A DNA stretch of 49,105 nt from Tenacibaculum agarivorans (GCF_001936575.1 NZ_MSMP01000035.1:1-49105); one strand, 5' to 3'; positions 1-7,026 are shown, numbered from the stretch's first letter. Translations and numbers: made by a program. The notes: generated by a model from the letters alone, not told the origin.

Positions 1-211
1 AACTTCGAGTGAAATTATTCGCAATTAAATGAAGAATAATTTTATATCGAGAAGTATTCGGATAGTTCTCGATACATTTTTTACTACGTTAACACTTCAT
101 AAAAAATACTCGAACTGACATATACGAAAAATTAATCGTAGATGTATAATTTTCAATTTAAGATTGTTTAAGTTTCTTAAAAGCATAAGGAGTGAAATAC
201 TGGTTATTCAT
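1..211. other. Window-edge stretch without a recognisable gene
   Basis: AT-rich sequence upstream of the first terminator. I see no open frame with coding character, no RNA gene and no clear promoter. It may hold the 3' or 5' flank of a gene outside the window. Confidence 0.4.
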
Positions 212-250
212 AAAAAACAAAAAGGAATGAAAACAGCTTTCATTCCTTTT
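212..250 (-). terminator. Rho-independent terminator of the first repeat lipoprotein
   Basis: A perfect 13 bp stem (220-232 with 238-250) and a 5 nt loop lie just past the stop of the minus-strand lipoprotein gene. Read on the minus strand the stem is followed by a T-rich run, as expected of an intrinsic terminator. Confidence 0.8.
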
Positions 251-273
251 CGAGATCTAAAATTAAATTGATC

Positions 274-1158
274 TTATTTTACAAAATCGATTGTTGTACA
301 AGAAGATAGTGTTCCACATGTAGTAGAGGTAGCTTCAAAACATACTTCAACTTTCCCCGATTGTTGTACGTGATCTTCAATTAAGATAAAGCTAGGTCTT
401 CTTGGAGTAACTACAGTACCATTAACAGTCCACTTTATAGAACTTTGATCAATATCTCTAATGCTTATAATTTTTACTGCTGCAAATTGCTTTTTAGAAA
501 AAGAAAATTCAAAAACACCATTACCAAAAACAGTACAATCTATTGGTTTTGGATCACCAGGCTCTTCCTCTTCTGATCCACTATCTCCGTTTTGATCGTC
601 ATTCCCATTGTCGTTGTTTTGATCATCAGAATCATCTTGGTTATCGTCTCCATTATTCCCGTTTTGATCATCAGAATCATTTTGGTTGTCGTCTCCATTA
701 TCCCCGTTTTGGTTGTCAGAATCATCTTGGTTATCGTCTCCATTATCCCCGTTTTGGTTGTCAGAATCATCTTGGTTATCGTCTCCATTATCCCCGTTTT
801 GGTTGTCAGAATCATCTTGGTTATCGTCTCCATTATCCCCATTTTGATCATCAGAATCATCCTGATTATCATCTCCATTATCCCCGTTTTGGTTGTCAGA
901 ATCATCTTGGTTATTGTCTCCGTTATCCCCGTTTTGATTATCAGAATCATCTTGGTTATCGTCTCCGTTATCCCCGTTGTCACCATCATTACCATCTCCG
1001 TTATCACCATTATCGTCATCAGAATCTTGCATTTCACTTAATGCATTTTCTGCTCCTTCAACTATTTCAGCTAAATTTTCCTCTTCAACTGGATTTTCAT
1101 TTTGTTCACAAGCAGTAAATACTAGAGTGAATACAATTAAGAACTTTAATAATTTCAT
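274..1158 (-). CDS. Lipoprotein with acidic 15-residue tandem repeats (paralogue 1)
   Basis: 294 residues, function unknown. Residues 1-16 are a signal peptide ending in a lipobox (FTAC, Cys17), so the protein should be a lipidated envelope protein. A short acidic helix-like part follows. Residues 70-189 are eight 15-residue repeats rich in Asp, Asn, Gly and Gln with consensus DDSDNQNGDNGDDNQ. After a Glu-rich linker comes a C-terminal domain (about 205-294) with two Cys pairs and a beta-rich look. The downstream neighbour on the plus coordinates (1184-1891) is a tandem paralogue: same signal peptide, same repeat period, and a C-terminal domain sharing the pattern W-VNG, RP-FI, E-HV-QSG, V-FEA. 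The repeat could be a flexible spacer or bind divalent cations; both are inference. The open frames antisense to the repeat are artefacts of low complexity. Confidence 0.85.
   Translation of the reverse strand: MKLLKFLIVFTLVFTACEQNENPVEEENLAEIVEGAENALSEMQDSDDDNGDNGDGNDGDNGDNGDDNQDDSDNQNGDNGDNNQDDSDNQNGDNGDDNQDDSDDQNGDNGDDNQDDSDNQNGDNGDDNQDDSDNQNGDNGDDNQDDSDNQNGDNGDDNQNDSDDQNGNNGDDNQDDSDDQNNDNGNDDQNGDSGSEEEEPGDPKPIDCTVFGNGVFEFSFSKKQFAAVKIISIRDIDQSSIKWTVNGTVVTPRRPSFILIEDHVQQSGKVEVCFEATSTTCGTLSSCTTIDFVK
592..951 (-). repeat. Eight-unit 45 bp coding tandem repeat
   Basis: Eight consecutive 45 bp units encode the 15-residue acidic repeat (residues 70-189 of the lipoprotein). Units are nearly identical at DNA level, differing by occasional substitutions such as Asn/Asp swaps. 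The unit length is a multiple of three, so gain or loss of a unit would change length without a frameshift. Confidence 0.9.
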
Positions 1159-1183
1159 GTTTAAAAAGTTTTTTAGTTATTAT

Positions 1184-1891
1184 TTATTGCTTTACGTAGT
1201 CAAACGTAATCGTTCTTTCAACTTTACCACAAGGTGATGATGCTTCAAAAGAAACAGTAACCTGACCAGATTGAGAAACGTGGTTTTCTAAGATGATAAA
1301 CTTAGGTCTCACAGAATTTACTTGACCTCCGTTAACTTTCCAAACAATAGTACTAGCATCTATATTTCCTAATCTATTCATAAATACGTAAGTGCTTTTA
1401 CCTGAAGGCGATGTAGCTTTTCTTAAATTTTCAAAACTACAGTTGTTGTCATCAGTTCCGCTATTTCCGTTATCTCCATTATCGCTATTTTGATCATCAG
1501 AACCGTTGTTACCGTCTTGTCCATCATCTCCATTTTGGTCATCAGATCCGTTGTCATCGTTTTGTCCGTCATCTCCATTTTGGTCATTAGATCCGTTGTC
1601 ACCGTCTTGTCCGTCATCTCCATTTTGGTCATCAGATCCATTGTCGCCGTCTTGTCCATCATCTCCATCTTGTCCATCAGAACCGTTGTCACCGTCCTGT
1701 CCGTCATCTCCGTTGTCGTCATTTTCTCCATCGGCATTTTCATTGTCGGGGTTTTGACTGTTAAAATCGTCAATAGCATCCTCAATTTCCTGAATAACGG
1801 AAGATTGATCTTCAAGCTCGTTTAATCCTTCATTTTGTTCACACGAAGTGAATACTAAAGCAAACACAATCAATAGCTTTAATAATTTCAT
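1184..1891 (-). CDS. Lipoprotein with acidic 15-residue tandem repeats (paralogue 2)
   Basis: 235 residues, function unknown. The N-terminus is almost the same as that of its neighbour, with lipobox FTSC (Cys17) and the following EQNE. Residues 61-135 are five 15-residue units with consensus GDDGQDGDNGSDDQN. The C-terminal domain (about 150-235) matches that of paralogue 1 (W-VNG, RP-FI-LE-HV-QSG, FEA, CG). The 25 nt gap to paralogue 1 and the similar leader sequences before both starts (TTAAAAAGTTTTTTAGTTAT-like) suggest a tandem duplication, followed by independent expansion of the repeats. Both genes may be co-transcribed. Probably an outer-membrane surface lipoprotein; the role of the beta-rich tail is unknown. 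Confidence 0.85.
   Translation of the reverse strand: MKLLKLLIVFALVFTSCEQNEGLNELEDQSSVIQEIEDAIDDFNSQNPDNENADGENDDNGDDGQDGDNGSDGQDGDDGQDGDNGSDDQNGDDGQDGDNGSNDQNGDDGQNDDNGSDDQNGDDGQDGNNGSDDQNSDNGDNGNSGTDDNNCSFENLRKATSPSGKSTYVFMNRLGNIDASTIVWKVNGGQVNSVRPKFIILENHVSQSGQVTVSFEASSPCGKVERTITFDYVKQ
1487..1711 (-). repeat. Five-unit 45 bp coding tandem repeat
   Basis: Five units of 45 bp encode residues 61-135 of the second repeat lipoprotein. The period matches that of the neighbouring gene, but the unit sequence differs (GDDGQDG versus DDSDNQNG), so the two arrays have drifted or expanded separately. Confidence 0.85.
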
Positions 1892-1924
1892 AATTAAAAA
1901 GTTTTTAGTTATAATATTAGTTAC

Positions 1925-1954
1925 GGGATAAAACTTTTATGGGGGCTTTATCCC
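1925..1954 (-). promoter_or_regulatory. Possible 5' UTR hairpin of repeat lipoprotein 2
   Basis: GGGATAAA (1925-1932) pairs perfectly with TTTATCCC (1947-1954) across a 14 nt loop that contains a G5 run. It lies 34 nt upstream of the ATG at 1891, so it would be in the leader if transcription starts further up. Role unknown. Confidence 0.3.
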
Positions 1955-1982
1955 AATTCTGTAGTAATACAATTGAGTATTA

Positions 1983-2022
1983 AAAAACCCTACATTTTTT
2001 TCGAAAAAAATGTAGGGTTTTT
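1983..2022 (-). terminator. Strong hairpin terminator after mce
   Basis: A perfect 19 bp inverted repeat (1983-2001 and 2004-2022) with a 2 nt spacer and A/T flanks stands 37 nt past the mce stop. The symmetric A and T tracts mean it could work in both directions, but no plus-strand gene enters it. Confidence 0.8.
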
Positions 2023-2058
2023 GGTAAGTGTTTGATTGTTAGTAGTCTTGTCTGGGAG

Positions 2059-2463
2059 TTATTTTGTTATTTCTTGACACAATTCAATTAATACACCATT
2101 GGTAGATTTAGGATGTAAAAAAGCAACCAGTTTATTGTCAGCTCCTTTTTTAGGAGTTTCGTTGAGTACGATAAATCCCTCTTCTTTCAATCTTGCTATT
2201 TCACTTACAATATCATCTACAGCAAAAGCAATGTGATGAATACCTTCACCTTTTTTCTCTATAAATTTAGCAATAGGACTATCAGGCTTGGTAGCTTCTA
2301 ATAATTCTATTTTATTAGGACCAGTTTTAAAAAATGAAGTTTTAACACCTTCACTTTCTACTTCTTCTATTTTATAATGAGGAGCTCCAAATAAAGAAGC
2401 AAAAAGCTGATTTGATTTTTCTAAATCTTTTACAGCTATACCAATATGTTCTATTTTATCCAT
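2059..2463 (-). CDS. mce: Methylmalonyl-CoA epimerase
   Basis: 134 residues, the usual size. A VOC (glyoxalase-fold) protein made of two beta-alpha-beta-beta-beta modules. The sequence shows the start motif IEHIGIAV (metal ligand His), GIHHIAFAV in the second half (second His) and VLIELCQ near the end (metal ligand Glu). It interconverts (S)- and (R)-methylmalonyl-CoA in the cytosol, linking propionyl-CoA catabolism to succinyl-CoA through methylmalonyl-CoA mutase. It appears to be a single-gene unit here, with a strong terminator downstream; the mutase subunits are not in the window. A glyoxalase-like function is possible but less likely given the close fit to the epimerase pattern. Confidence 0.9.
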   Translation of the reverse strand: MDKIEHIGIAVKDLEKSNQLFASLFGAPHYKIEEVESEGVKTSFFKTGPNKIELLEATKPDSPIAKFIEKKGEGIHHIAFAVDDIVSEIARLKEEGFIVLNETPKKGADNKLVAFLHPKSTNGVLIELCQEITK

Positions 2464-2488
2464 AGTGTAAAAGTAAAATTTTTTTAAA

Positions 2489-2521
2489 AGACCTCATAGG
2501 TTTTTAAAACCTGTGAGGTCT
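2489..2521. repeat. Short inverted repeat upstream of mce
   Basis: AGACCTCATAGG (2489-2500) pairs with CCTGTGAGGTCT (2510-2521), one mismatch, 9 nt loop. It does not follow a gene and stands just upstream of mce. From memory, palindromes of this kind are scattered between genes in flavobacterial genomes, so it is probably a REP-like element rather than an operator. Confidence 0.55.
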
Positions 2522-2557
2522 CATCATGATGAAGTTATTAGTATCATTGAAAATAAA

Positions 2558-2737
2558 TCCTAAGCCTAGTTGAAGAGAGAATGCAACAATTTTTGTGTCA
2601 ATAAGGAGATTTTAGTTTTTAAACTATAGATTACTTCGTCGTTGCCTTCGAGTACCTCAGGCAACGCCTTATGATGGTGTTTTATTGTCTTTGCGAATGA
2701 ACCCTGAGCTATGTCGAAGGGAGAATGAAGCAATCTG
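2558..2737. repeat. Composite intergenic repeat, copy A
   Basis: Three pieces: a degenerate 'GCCTAGTTGAAGAGAGAATG' segment (about 2561-2584), a segment starting GATTACTTCGTCGTTGCC (2629-2671), and a conserved segment AATGAACCCTGAGC...GAAGCAATCTG (2696-2737). The last two match copy B at 3727-3850. The core contains a form of the widespread CTTCGACA-GCTCAGG intergenic repeat. No coding potential. The rest of the 2464-3011 gap holds only AT-rich sequence and a promoter-like box at 2911. Confidence 0.7.
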
Positions 2738-2910
2738 TTTTTAGTAATTTAAATTGTTAAGTAGTTACCTTCAATAAATTCAAGCAACTTGCTGTTTTGG
2801 AAAATAGTTAAAAACATAGAGGTGGAATTTCATATCTACGCACATTGAAAATTATTTAATAGAAATAAAAAAACTTAACACTCAACTAACATTAAAAGAA
2901 AATAGTTAAG

Positions 2911-2918
2911 TAACTTTG
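2911..2918 (+). promoter_or_regulatory. Putative -7 box (TAACTTTG) of the 3012 lipoprotein gene
   Basis: TAACTTTG fits the Bacteroidota -7 consensus TAnnTTTG. I see no good TTG/TTTG about 20 nt upstream, so support is partial. Transcription from here would give a leader of roughly 85-90 nt. Confidence 0.35.
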
Positions 2919-3011
2919 TAGAAAATTGTTAGCTGTATACTTTCTAAATTATAAATGCTATGAAAAACAGCTTCCTAATATGAATTTATTAACCATTTAA
3001 ATTTTATATAT

Positions 3012-3644
3012 ATGAAAACAATTAAAATTGTTGCTATTGCACTATTAACAAGTGCTGTAACGTTCATCGCGTGTCAAAAAGATGAAGAAACGGTAAATCC
3101 TACTGCAGAAGCCGAAGTAGAAAGACCTTGGAATATGTTGTCTTACAAAGAGATGATTGAAAGGTTAGAGGATTATGATAAAACAAGAAAGCCAGTTTTG
3201 GAACAAGCACTAGGATATGAAGATACACGGATAAACTTTTATTCTATTGAGACTTTAGAAAATTATATCGCTTATGTAAAGCAGTTATCTAAAGAAAAAG
3301 GGATTGAATTAACCGGAATTAATTTTGTTTCTGGAGCATATCCGAAAAATGCTGACTATGGTACACCAGGCTATCAGAGTATTATGCTTATGCCAACTAC
3401 AACTATTAATGGGAAAAACATATCTTTTGACCCTGTACAATCTACAACGGAAAAAGTAGTAACCATGAAACAAATATTTGCTAATTACGGATACAATTGG
3501 GTATATGATAGTAAGGAAGATTATGAGAATAGAAATGTTGCGAATAAAGAAATACAAGATAATTTGGCTAAAAGAGCTCAAAAATCAGATTTGGAGAGTG
3601 CTGGAAGTAATTTTGGTAAGGTTACACCTCCTTACGCTAAATAA
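3012..3644 (+). CDS. Lipoprotein of unknown family, paralogue of the 4135 product
   Basis: 210 residues. The signal peptide ends in a lipobox (FIAC, Cys21), followed by charged QKDEE, so an exported lipoprotein. I do not recognise the family. The body is mostly hydrophilic and helix-like, with the pattern YDKTRKPVLEQALGYEDTR in the middle and a C-terminal tail SAGSNFGKVTPPYAK. The gene at 4135-4794 shares these features along its whole length (YDETR-KPLI-ILGFEDSR, E-EKGI-L-GI-F--G-Y, PTT--N, F-YEW-YD, SAG...PP), so the two are clear paralogues, one exported and the other apparently not. The gene stands alone between two copies of an intergenic repeat, with its own terminator. Confidence 0.8.
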   Translation: MKTIKIVAIALLTSAVTFIACQKDEETVNPTAEAEVERPWNMLSYKEMIERLEDYDKTRKPVLEQALGYEDTRINFYSIETLENYIAYVKQLSKEKGIELTGINFVSGAYPKNADYGTPGYQSIMLMPTTTINGKNISFDPVQSTTEKVVTMKQIFANYGYNWVYDSKEDYENRNVANKEIQDNLAKRAQKSDLESAGSNFGKVTPPYAK

Positions 3645-3670
3645 AACTTAATTGTAAACTTTTTAAAACT

Positions 3671-3706
3671 AACCATTTCACATCATTGTGAAGTGGTTTT
3701 CTTTTT
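3671..3706 (+). terminator. Terminator of the 3012 lipoprotein gene
   Basis: An 11 bp stem (3671-3681 with 3688-3698, one G-T pair) and 6 nt loop are followed by TTCTTTTT, 27 nt past the stop codon. Confidence 0.75.
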
Positions 3707-3726
3707 CAATAATTTTTGTCATTGTT

Positions 3727-3850
3727 AATGAACCGTGAGCTATGTCGAAGGGAGAATGAAGCAATCTGATTATCGATAAAGAGATTACTTCGTCGTTGCT
3801 TTCTACATTTCCTCCGAGAGCCTCAGGGAACGCTCAGACAACGCCTCATA
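3727..3850. repeat. Composite intergenic repeat, copy B
   Basis: AATGAACCGTGAGC...GAAGCAATCTG (3727-3768), a short spacer, then GAGATTACTTCGTCGTTGCT...ACGCCTCATA (3781-3850). Both parts are nearly identical to the parts of copy A (2558-2737). The two copies bracket the lipoprotein gene 3012-3644. No coding potential. Confidence 0.75.
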
Positions 3851-3893
3851 ATGAATTTTTTATATCCATTATTTTTAATTTACATAAAAAAAT

Positions 3894-3970
3894 ACTGTCA
3901 ACTGAAAACTGATTACTGTTAATTGATCAGTGATTATTGATCACTGATAATTGACAACTATTCACTGAAA
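3894..3970. repeat. Low-complexity CTGA/TTGATCA-type repeat with internal dyad
   Basis: A run of degenerate short repeats (ACTGAAAACTG, ATTACTGTTAATTG, ATCAGTGATTATTG, ATCACTGATAATTG). It includes the inverted repeat ATCAGTGA (3926-3933) and TCACTGAT (3941-3948). This looks like the simple-sequence filler common between flavobacterial genes; no function is apparent. Confidence 0.45.
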
Positions 3971-4027
3971 ACCCCTACAATCCTCACAGGAAAGACACTT
4001 AAGGCTAAAAGGGGTTTTTCCTGTTTT
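3968..4027 (+). terminator. Stem-loop with T-run before the second paralogue's promoter
   Basis: AAAACCCCT (3968-3976) pairs with AGGGGTTTT (4010-4018), with an inner TCCT/AGGA pairing, followed by a T-rich stretch (4015-4027). It is far from the previous stop and lies upstream of the promoter at 4071, so it may be a backup terminator that insulates the sensor operon. Confidence 0.4.
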
Positions 4028-4070
4028 TTAGTATATAACTTCTTGATTTCTTTGATAAGAACTTAAATTG

Positions 4071-4104
4071 TTTGTTTTGCGTATTGAAATAGCTTGTATT
4101 TTTG
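4071..4104 (+). promoter_or_regulatory. Promoter of the 4135-6836 sensor operon
   Basis: TTTG at 4071-4074 (and again at 4076-4079) stands 22 (or 17) nt before TATTTTTG at 4097-4104, a good match to the Bacteroidota pattern TTTG-N(about 20)-TAnnTTTG. The expected start is near 4110, giving a leader of about 25 nt before the ATG at 4135. This also shows that the in-frame TTG at 4102 lies inside the -7 box and is not the start codon. Confidence 0.6.
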
Positions 4105-4134
4105 AGACAAAGTCAACAACAAACTTATATTATC

Positions 4135-4794
4135 ATGAAAAAAATACTACAGGCTATTCTAGGAATCTTTGGATTCAAAGTGTTAACAAAAAAAGAGTAT
4201 AAAGCGTTACTACCTGCCAAACCAATTGACCCAGCAGAACTAGAAACATTACTAACCTATGAAGAGGTAGTAGATATGTTGCAAAATTATGATGAAACCC
4301 GATTAAAACCATTAATAGATATACTTGGTTTTGAAGATAGCAGGATCACTACCTTCGATTTTAGAGAATTAAAAAAGTATATGGCATTTATGGAACATCA
4401 AGCAGAAGAAAAAGGAATTCGATTAAAAGGAATTAGTTTTATTAAAGGTGTGTATAGTGGTAAAGTATCAAAGAATGAGAACTTTATAGAATATGAAAAT
4501 TTATTTTATGTACCAACAACTATGGTGAATAATGAAGAAGTGTTAGTAGATGTGATCAATTCTAAGAAAGGAGAGCTAGTAACCTTTAAACGAATGTTAG
4601 CAGAATTTGGATACGAATGGCGCTATGATAATATCAAAAACTTTAAATTGAAAGCGAATCTACAGATAGAGCAATTACAGAAGGTAGAGTCTCAAGTATT
4701 AAAATCGATGGTAATGATGAGAGAAAGTGAACAACTGAAGTTAAGTAGTGCAGGAAATATGGGGACTATAGCTCCTCCATTACCTTCAAAATAA
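4135..4794 (+). CDS. Unknown protein, non-lipoprotein paralogue of the 3012 product
   Basis: 219 residues from ATG 4135, chosen because an upstream TTG at 4102 falls in the -7 box. The N-terminus (MKKILQAILGIFGFKVL) is a short hydrophobic or amphipathic segment without a cysteine or clear cleavage site, so it may stay in the cytoplasm or attach to the inner membrane. The rest parallels the 3012 lipoprotein: YDETRLKPLIDILGFEDSR, an E--AEEKGIRLKGISF stretch, and a C-terminal SAGNMGTIAPPLPSK. The family is unknown to me. It is the first gene of an operon with a membrane protein, a histidine kinase and a response regulator (7 nt or less, overlap, 30 nt), so it may be a ligand, sensor accessory or modulator; that is inference from position only. 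Confidence 0.75.
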   Translation: MKKILQAILGIFGFKVLTKKEYKALLPAKPIDPAELETLLTYEEVVDMLQNYDETRLKPLIDILGFEDSRITTFDFRELKKYMAFMEHQAEEKGIRLKGISFIKGVYSGKVSKNENFIEYENLFYVPTTMVNNEEVLVDVINSKKGELVTFKRMLAEFGYEWRYDNIKNFKLKANLQIEQLQKVESQVLKSMVMMRESEQLKLSSAGNMGTIAPPLPSK

Positions 4795-4800
4795 TATTTT

Positions 4801-5415
4801 ATGGAATTTCAAATCTTTACTGTAGTTATTCAAGTTTTTGTAGCATTAATGTCGGTGTATTATTTTTTTAAAAAAGATAAATCACCTTTTGTTTTTGCTT
4901 TGACATTATTATTAGCTTTAACCGCTATTGTAGAGATTTCTGGAGCTGTTTTAATTTACGTATTTAGAAAAAATACTCTTTATCTTCATTATTTTAACAT
5001 TCTCATAATGTATACACTTATTTTTAGAATGTATACACTAATTATAAGTAATAAAAGAAAGAAAAATATTATGCAAATTATGCATATAGTTTTCATTATA
5101 TTATGGGGTGTGTTTTTGTTTGAAAAACAAATAGGTTATACAATTATAATCGGGTCTTTTAATACAAGTATTTATTTATTTTTCTATTTGAATCAATTGT
5201 TAACATCTGAAGAAATAATTAACTACAAAAAAATACTACCATTTTGGGTAACAGTCAGTTTTTTTACATTTTATTTACCATCTGTACCCTTTTTTATTAT
5301 AGTTAGCTATTTGAAAGATAGACCATTATTTGTTATTTTGAATATTTTGACATTAGTTATGAACTTAATTCTTATGTACGGTTTTATATGCAGCAACAAG
5401 GAGGAGAAGTACTAA
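4801..5415 (+). CDS. Multi-pass membrane protein, probable partner of the adjacent histidine kinase
   Basis: 204 residues with about six hydrophobic segments and short loops (first one at residues 4-23, last at about 175-198). I do not recognise the family. Its 3' end overlaps the start of the histidine kinase by 28 nt in another frame, which points to translational coupling. Membrane domains of this size are often fused to the N-terminus of flavobacterial kinases; here the two are separate proteins, and the kinase has only one membrane segment. I infer that this protein supplies the sensing domain in trans. Unusually rich in Phe, Ile and Leu, as expected of a membrane protein. Confidence 0.7.
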   Translation: MEFQIFTVVIQVFVALMSVYYFFKKDKSPFVFALTLLLALTAIVEISGAVLIYVFRKNTLYLHYFNILIMYTLIFRMYTLIISNKRKKNIMQIMHIVFIILWGVFLFEKQIGYTIIIGSFNTSIYLFFYLNQLLTSEEIINYKKILPFWVTVSFFTFYLPSVPFFIIVSYLKDRPLFVILNILTLVMNLILMYGFICSNKEEKY

Positions 5416-6161
5416 TAATATCAACTATAATAATAGGATTAATTGTTGTTTTCCTAGTGTTACTTTTTACAGTGTTTCAACGCCGTAAAAATCAGTTATT
5501 ACGAGAGAAATCAGAAGAGAAAAAAAGATATGAGCGAGAGCTTGCAGAAACACAAATAGAAATACGAGAAGAAACCTTACGAAATATCAGTTGGGAGTTG
5601 CACGATAATATTGGGCAACTCCTTACTTTAGCTAAAATACAATTGCAACAAGCCTCTCCTGAAAATTTAGATGATATTTCAGAAACCATAACTAAAAGTT
5701 TAACAGAAATACGAACACTATCTAAACTTATCAATCCTGAGTTTATAAAAAATGTAACCTTAAAAGAAGCTCTACAACTAGAAGTAGAGCGTTTTAATCG
5801 TTTACAGTTTATTGAGGCAAGTTTAGCAATTCAAGGAGAAGAAAAAGAAATTAATCAGAAGCATGGGACTATTTTATTCAGAATTTTACAAGAGTTTTTT
5901 TCCAATACGATAAAGCATGCTAAAGGATCTAAATTAGAAGTAATTTTAAATTTTACTGATGAAATACTAACCATTACAGCAAAAGATAATGGTATTGGGT
6001 TTACCATGAGTGAGGTAGCAAAAAAGGGAATTGGCTTGCATAATATGAAAACAAGAGCACAATTGATTAACGCTACAATTAATTTGGAATCTAAACCTAG
6101 TTATGGTACAGAATTAAATATTTATTATTACTTTTATGATGTATACTCCCCTATACAATAG
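5388..6161 (+). CDS. NarL-type sensor histidine kinase with a single membrane anchor
   Basis: 257 residues. One membrane segment (about 8-30), then a charged coiled-coil-like linker (35-62). The HisKA_3-type dimerisation/phosphotransfer motif is ISWELHDNIGQLLT with phospho-acceptor His72. The HATPase_c domain shows the N-box (LQEFFSNTIKHAKG), G1 (DNGIGF) and G2 (GIGLHNMKTRA). It autophosphorylates on His and passes the phosphate to a LuxR-type regulator, which is exactly the next gene (30 nt gap). It has no periplasmic sensor domain, so the signal must come through the membrane protein encoded just upstream or from the cytoplasm. Confidence 0.88.
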   Translation: MQQQGGEVLIISTIIIGLIVVFLVLLFTVFQRRKNQLLREKSEEKKRYERELAETQIEIREETLRNISWELHDNIGQLLTLAKIQLQQASPENLDDISETITKSLTEIRTLSKLINPEFIKNVTLKEALQLEVERFNRLQFIEASLAIQGEEKEINQKHGTILFRILQEFFSNTIKHAKGSKLEVILNFTDEILTITAKDNGIGFTMSEVAKKGIGLHNMKTRAQLINATINLESKPSYGTELNIYYYFYDVYSPIQ

Positions 6162-6191
6162 TTATTTACTAATCTAATAATCAGTCAACAA

Positions 6192-6836
6192 ATGAAGTAT
6201 TCAGTTGTTGTGGTAGATGATCATACACTTCTATCACAAGCTATTGAGAGCATGGTTAATACGTTTGACAAATTCAAGGTATTATACACATGTAAAAATG
6301 GGGGGGAAGTACAAGAGAAGTTTCAAGCCTCTCCAAGGAATATCCCAGATATTGTTTTGGTGGATGTAAATATGCCAGTGATGAATGGTATAGAAACTAC
6401 AGAGTGGATCGTCGCTAATTATCCGAATGTGCATGTATTGGCACTTTCTGTTGAAGACGCTGACGGAACAATTCTTAAAATGTTAAAAGCTGGTGCTATT
6501 GGGTATCTTTTAAAAGATACTCAAAAAGAAGTACTAGAAAAGGCATTATTGGAGATCATGGAAAATGGTTTTTACCATACTAGAAATGTAACTAATCTAT
6601 TGTTAGATTCTGTTTCAGGTAAGAGTAGCAAAAATCAAGTGAATTTTAAGGAAAACGAAATAAAATTTATGCGATTGGCTTGTTCGGAACTTACCTACAA
6701 AGAAATTGCAGAACGGATGTTTTTGAGTCCTAAAACTATTGATGGATATCGAGATAGTTTATTTACAAAGCTCGATGTTCGAAATAGAGTCGGTTTGGTT
6801 ATGTATGCGATAAAGAATAAAATTTTTACGCCATAG
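6192..6836 (+). CDS. Response regulator, NarL/LuxR (FixJ) family
   Basis: 214 residues. Receiver domain 1-125 with acidic pocket VVVVDDH (Asp9, Asp10), phospho-acceptor Asp58 in VLVDVNMP and the conserved Lys in YLLKDT. A LuxR-type helix-turn-helix fills the C-terminus (about 150-214: LTYKEIAERMFLSPKTIDGYRDSLFTKL). Cognate partner of the preceding kinase. Likely a DNA-binding transcription regulator in the cytoplasm; its targets cannot be read from the window, although the flanking paralogous lipoprotein gene at 3012 is an obvious candidate. Confidence 0.92.
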   Translation: MKYSVVVVDDHTLLSQAIESMVNTFDKFKVLYTCKNGGEVQEKFQASPRNIPDIVLVDVNMPVMNGIETTEWIVANYPNVHVLALSVEDADGTILKMLKAGAIGYLLKDTQKEVLEKALLEIMENGFYHTRNVTNLLLDSVSGKSSKNQVNFKENEIKFMRLACSELTYKEIAERMFLSPKTIDGYRDSLFTKLDVRNRVGLVMYAIKNKIFTP

Positions 6837-6863
6837 CATAACAATTACTTTTCCAAAAAAATA

Positions 6864-6917
6864 TAATAATACTAGGTGGTTGGTTAAGCCTGTCGAAACC
6901 AACCACAAGGTATTATT
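6864..6917. repeat. Long imperfect inverted repeat after the response regulator
   Basis: AATAATACTAGGTGGTTGGTT pairs, with one bulge or mismatch, with AACCAACCACAAGGTATTATT across the loop AAGCCTGTCGA. The loop carries the CGACAGGCT core common in dispersed bacterial intergenic repeats. It may terminate the sensor operon, but no strong T-run follows. The remaining sequence to 7026 is simple AATTCGTAATT-like filler. Confidence 0.5.
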
Positions 6918-7026
6918 GTGTTTTAGTCTAAAGCTCGAAGTTTGGAAGCTTGAAGTATGTTGTACATCACAACTCGTAATTCGTAATTAAAAAGTCTTAA
7001 TTCCTAATTGATTAAATATTTATCAA

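Noticed and set aside
592..951. Regular 45 bp periodicity resembling a CRISPR array
   Set aside because: The units are contiguous without unique spacers and encode a protein repeat in frame.
543..1118. Long plus-strand open frames opposite the first repeat lipoprotein gene
   Set aside because: They arise because the 45 bp repeat has no stop codon in several frames; the predicted peptides are low-complexity Ile/Val or His/Tyr repeats, while the minus-strand frame has a signal peptide, lipobox and folded C-terminus.
4102..4134. TTG start giving a 230-residue form of the 4135 protein
   Set aside because: The TTG lies within the TATTTTTG promoter box, so the transcript would start downstream of it.
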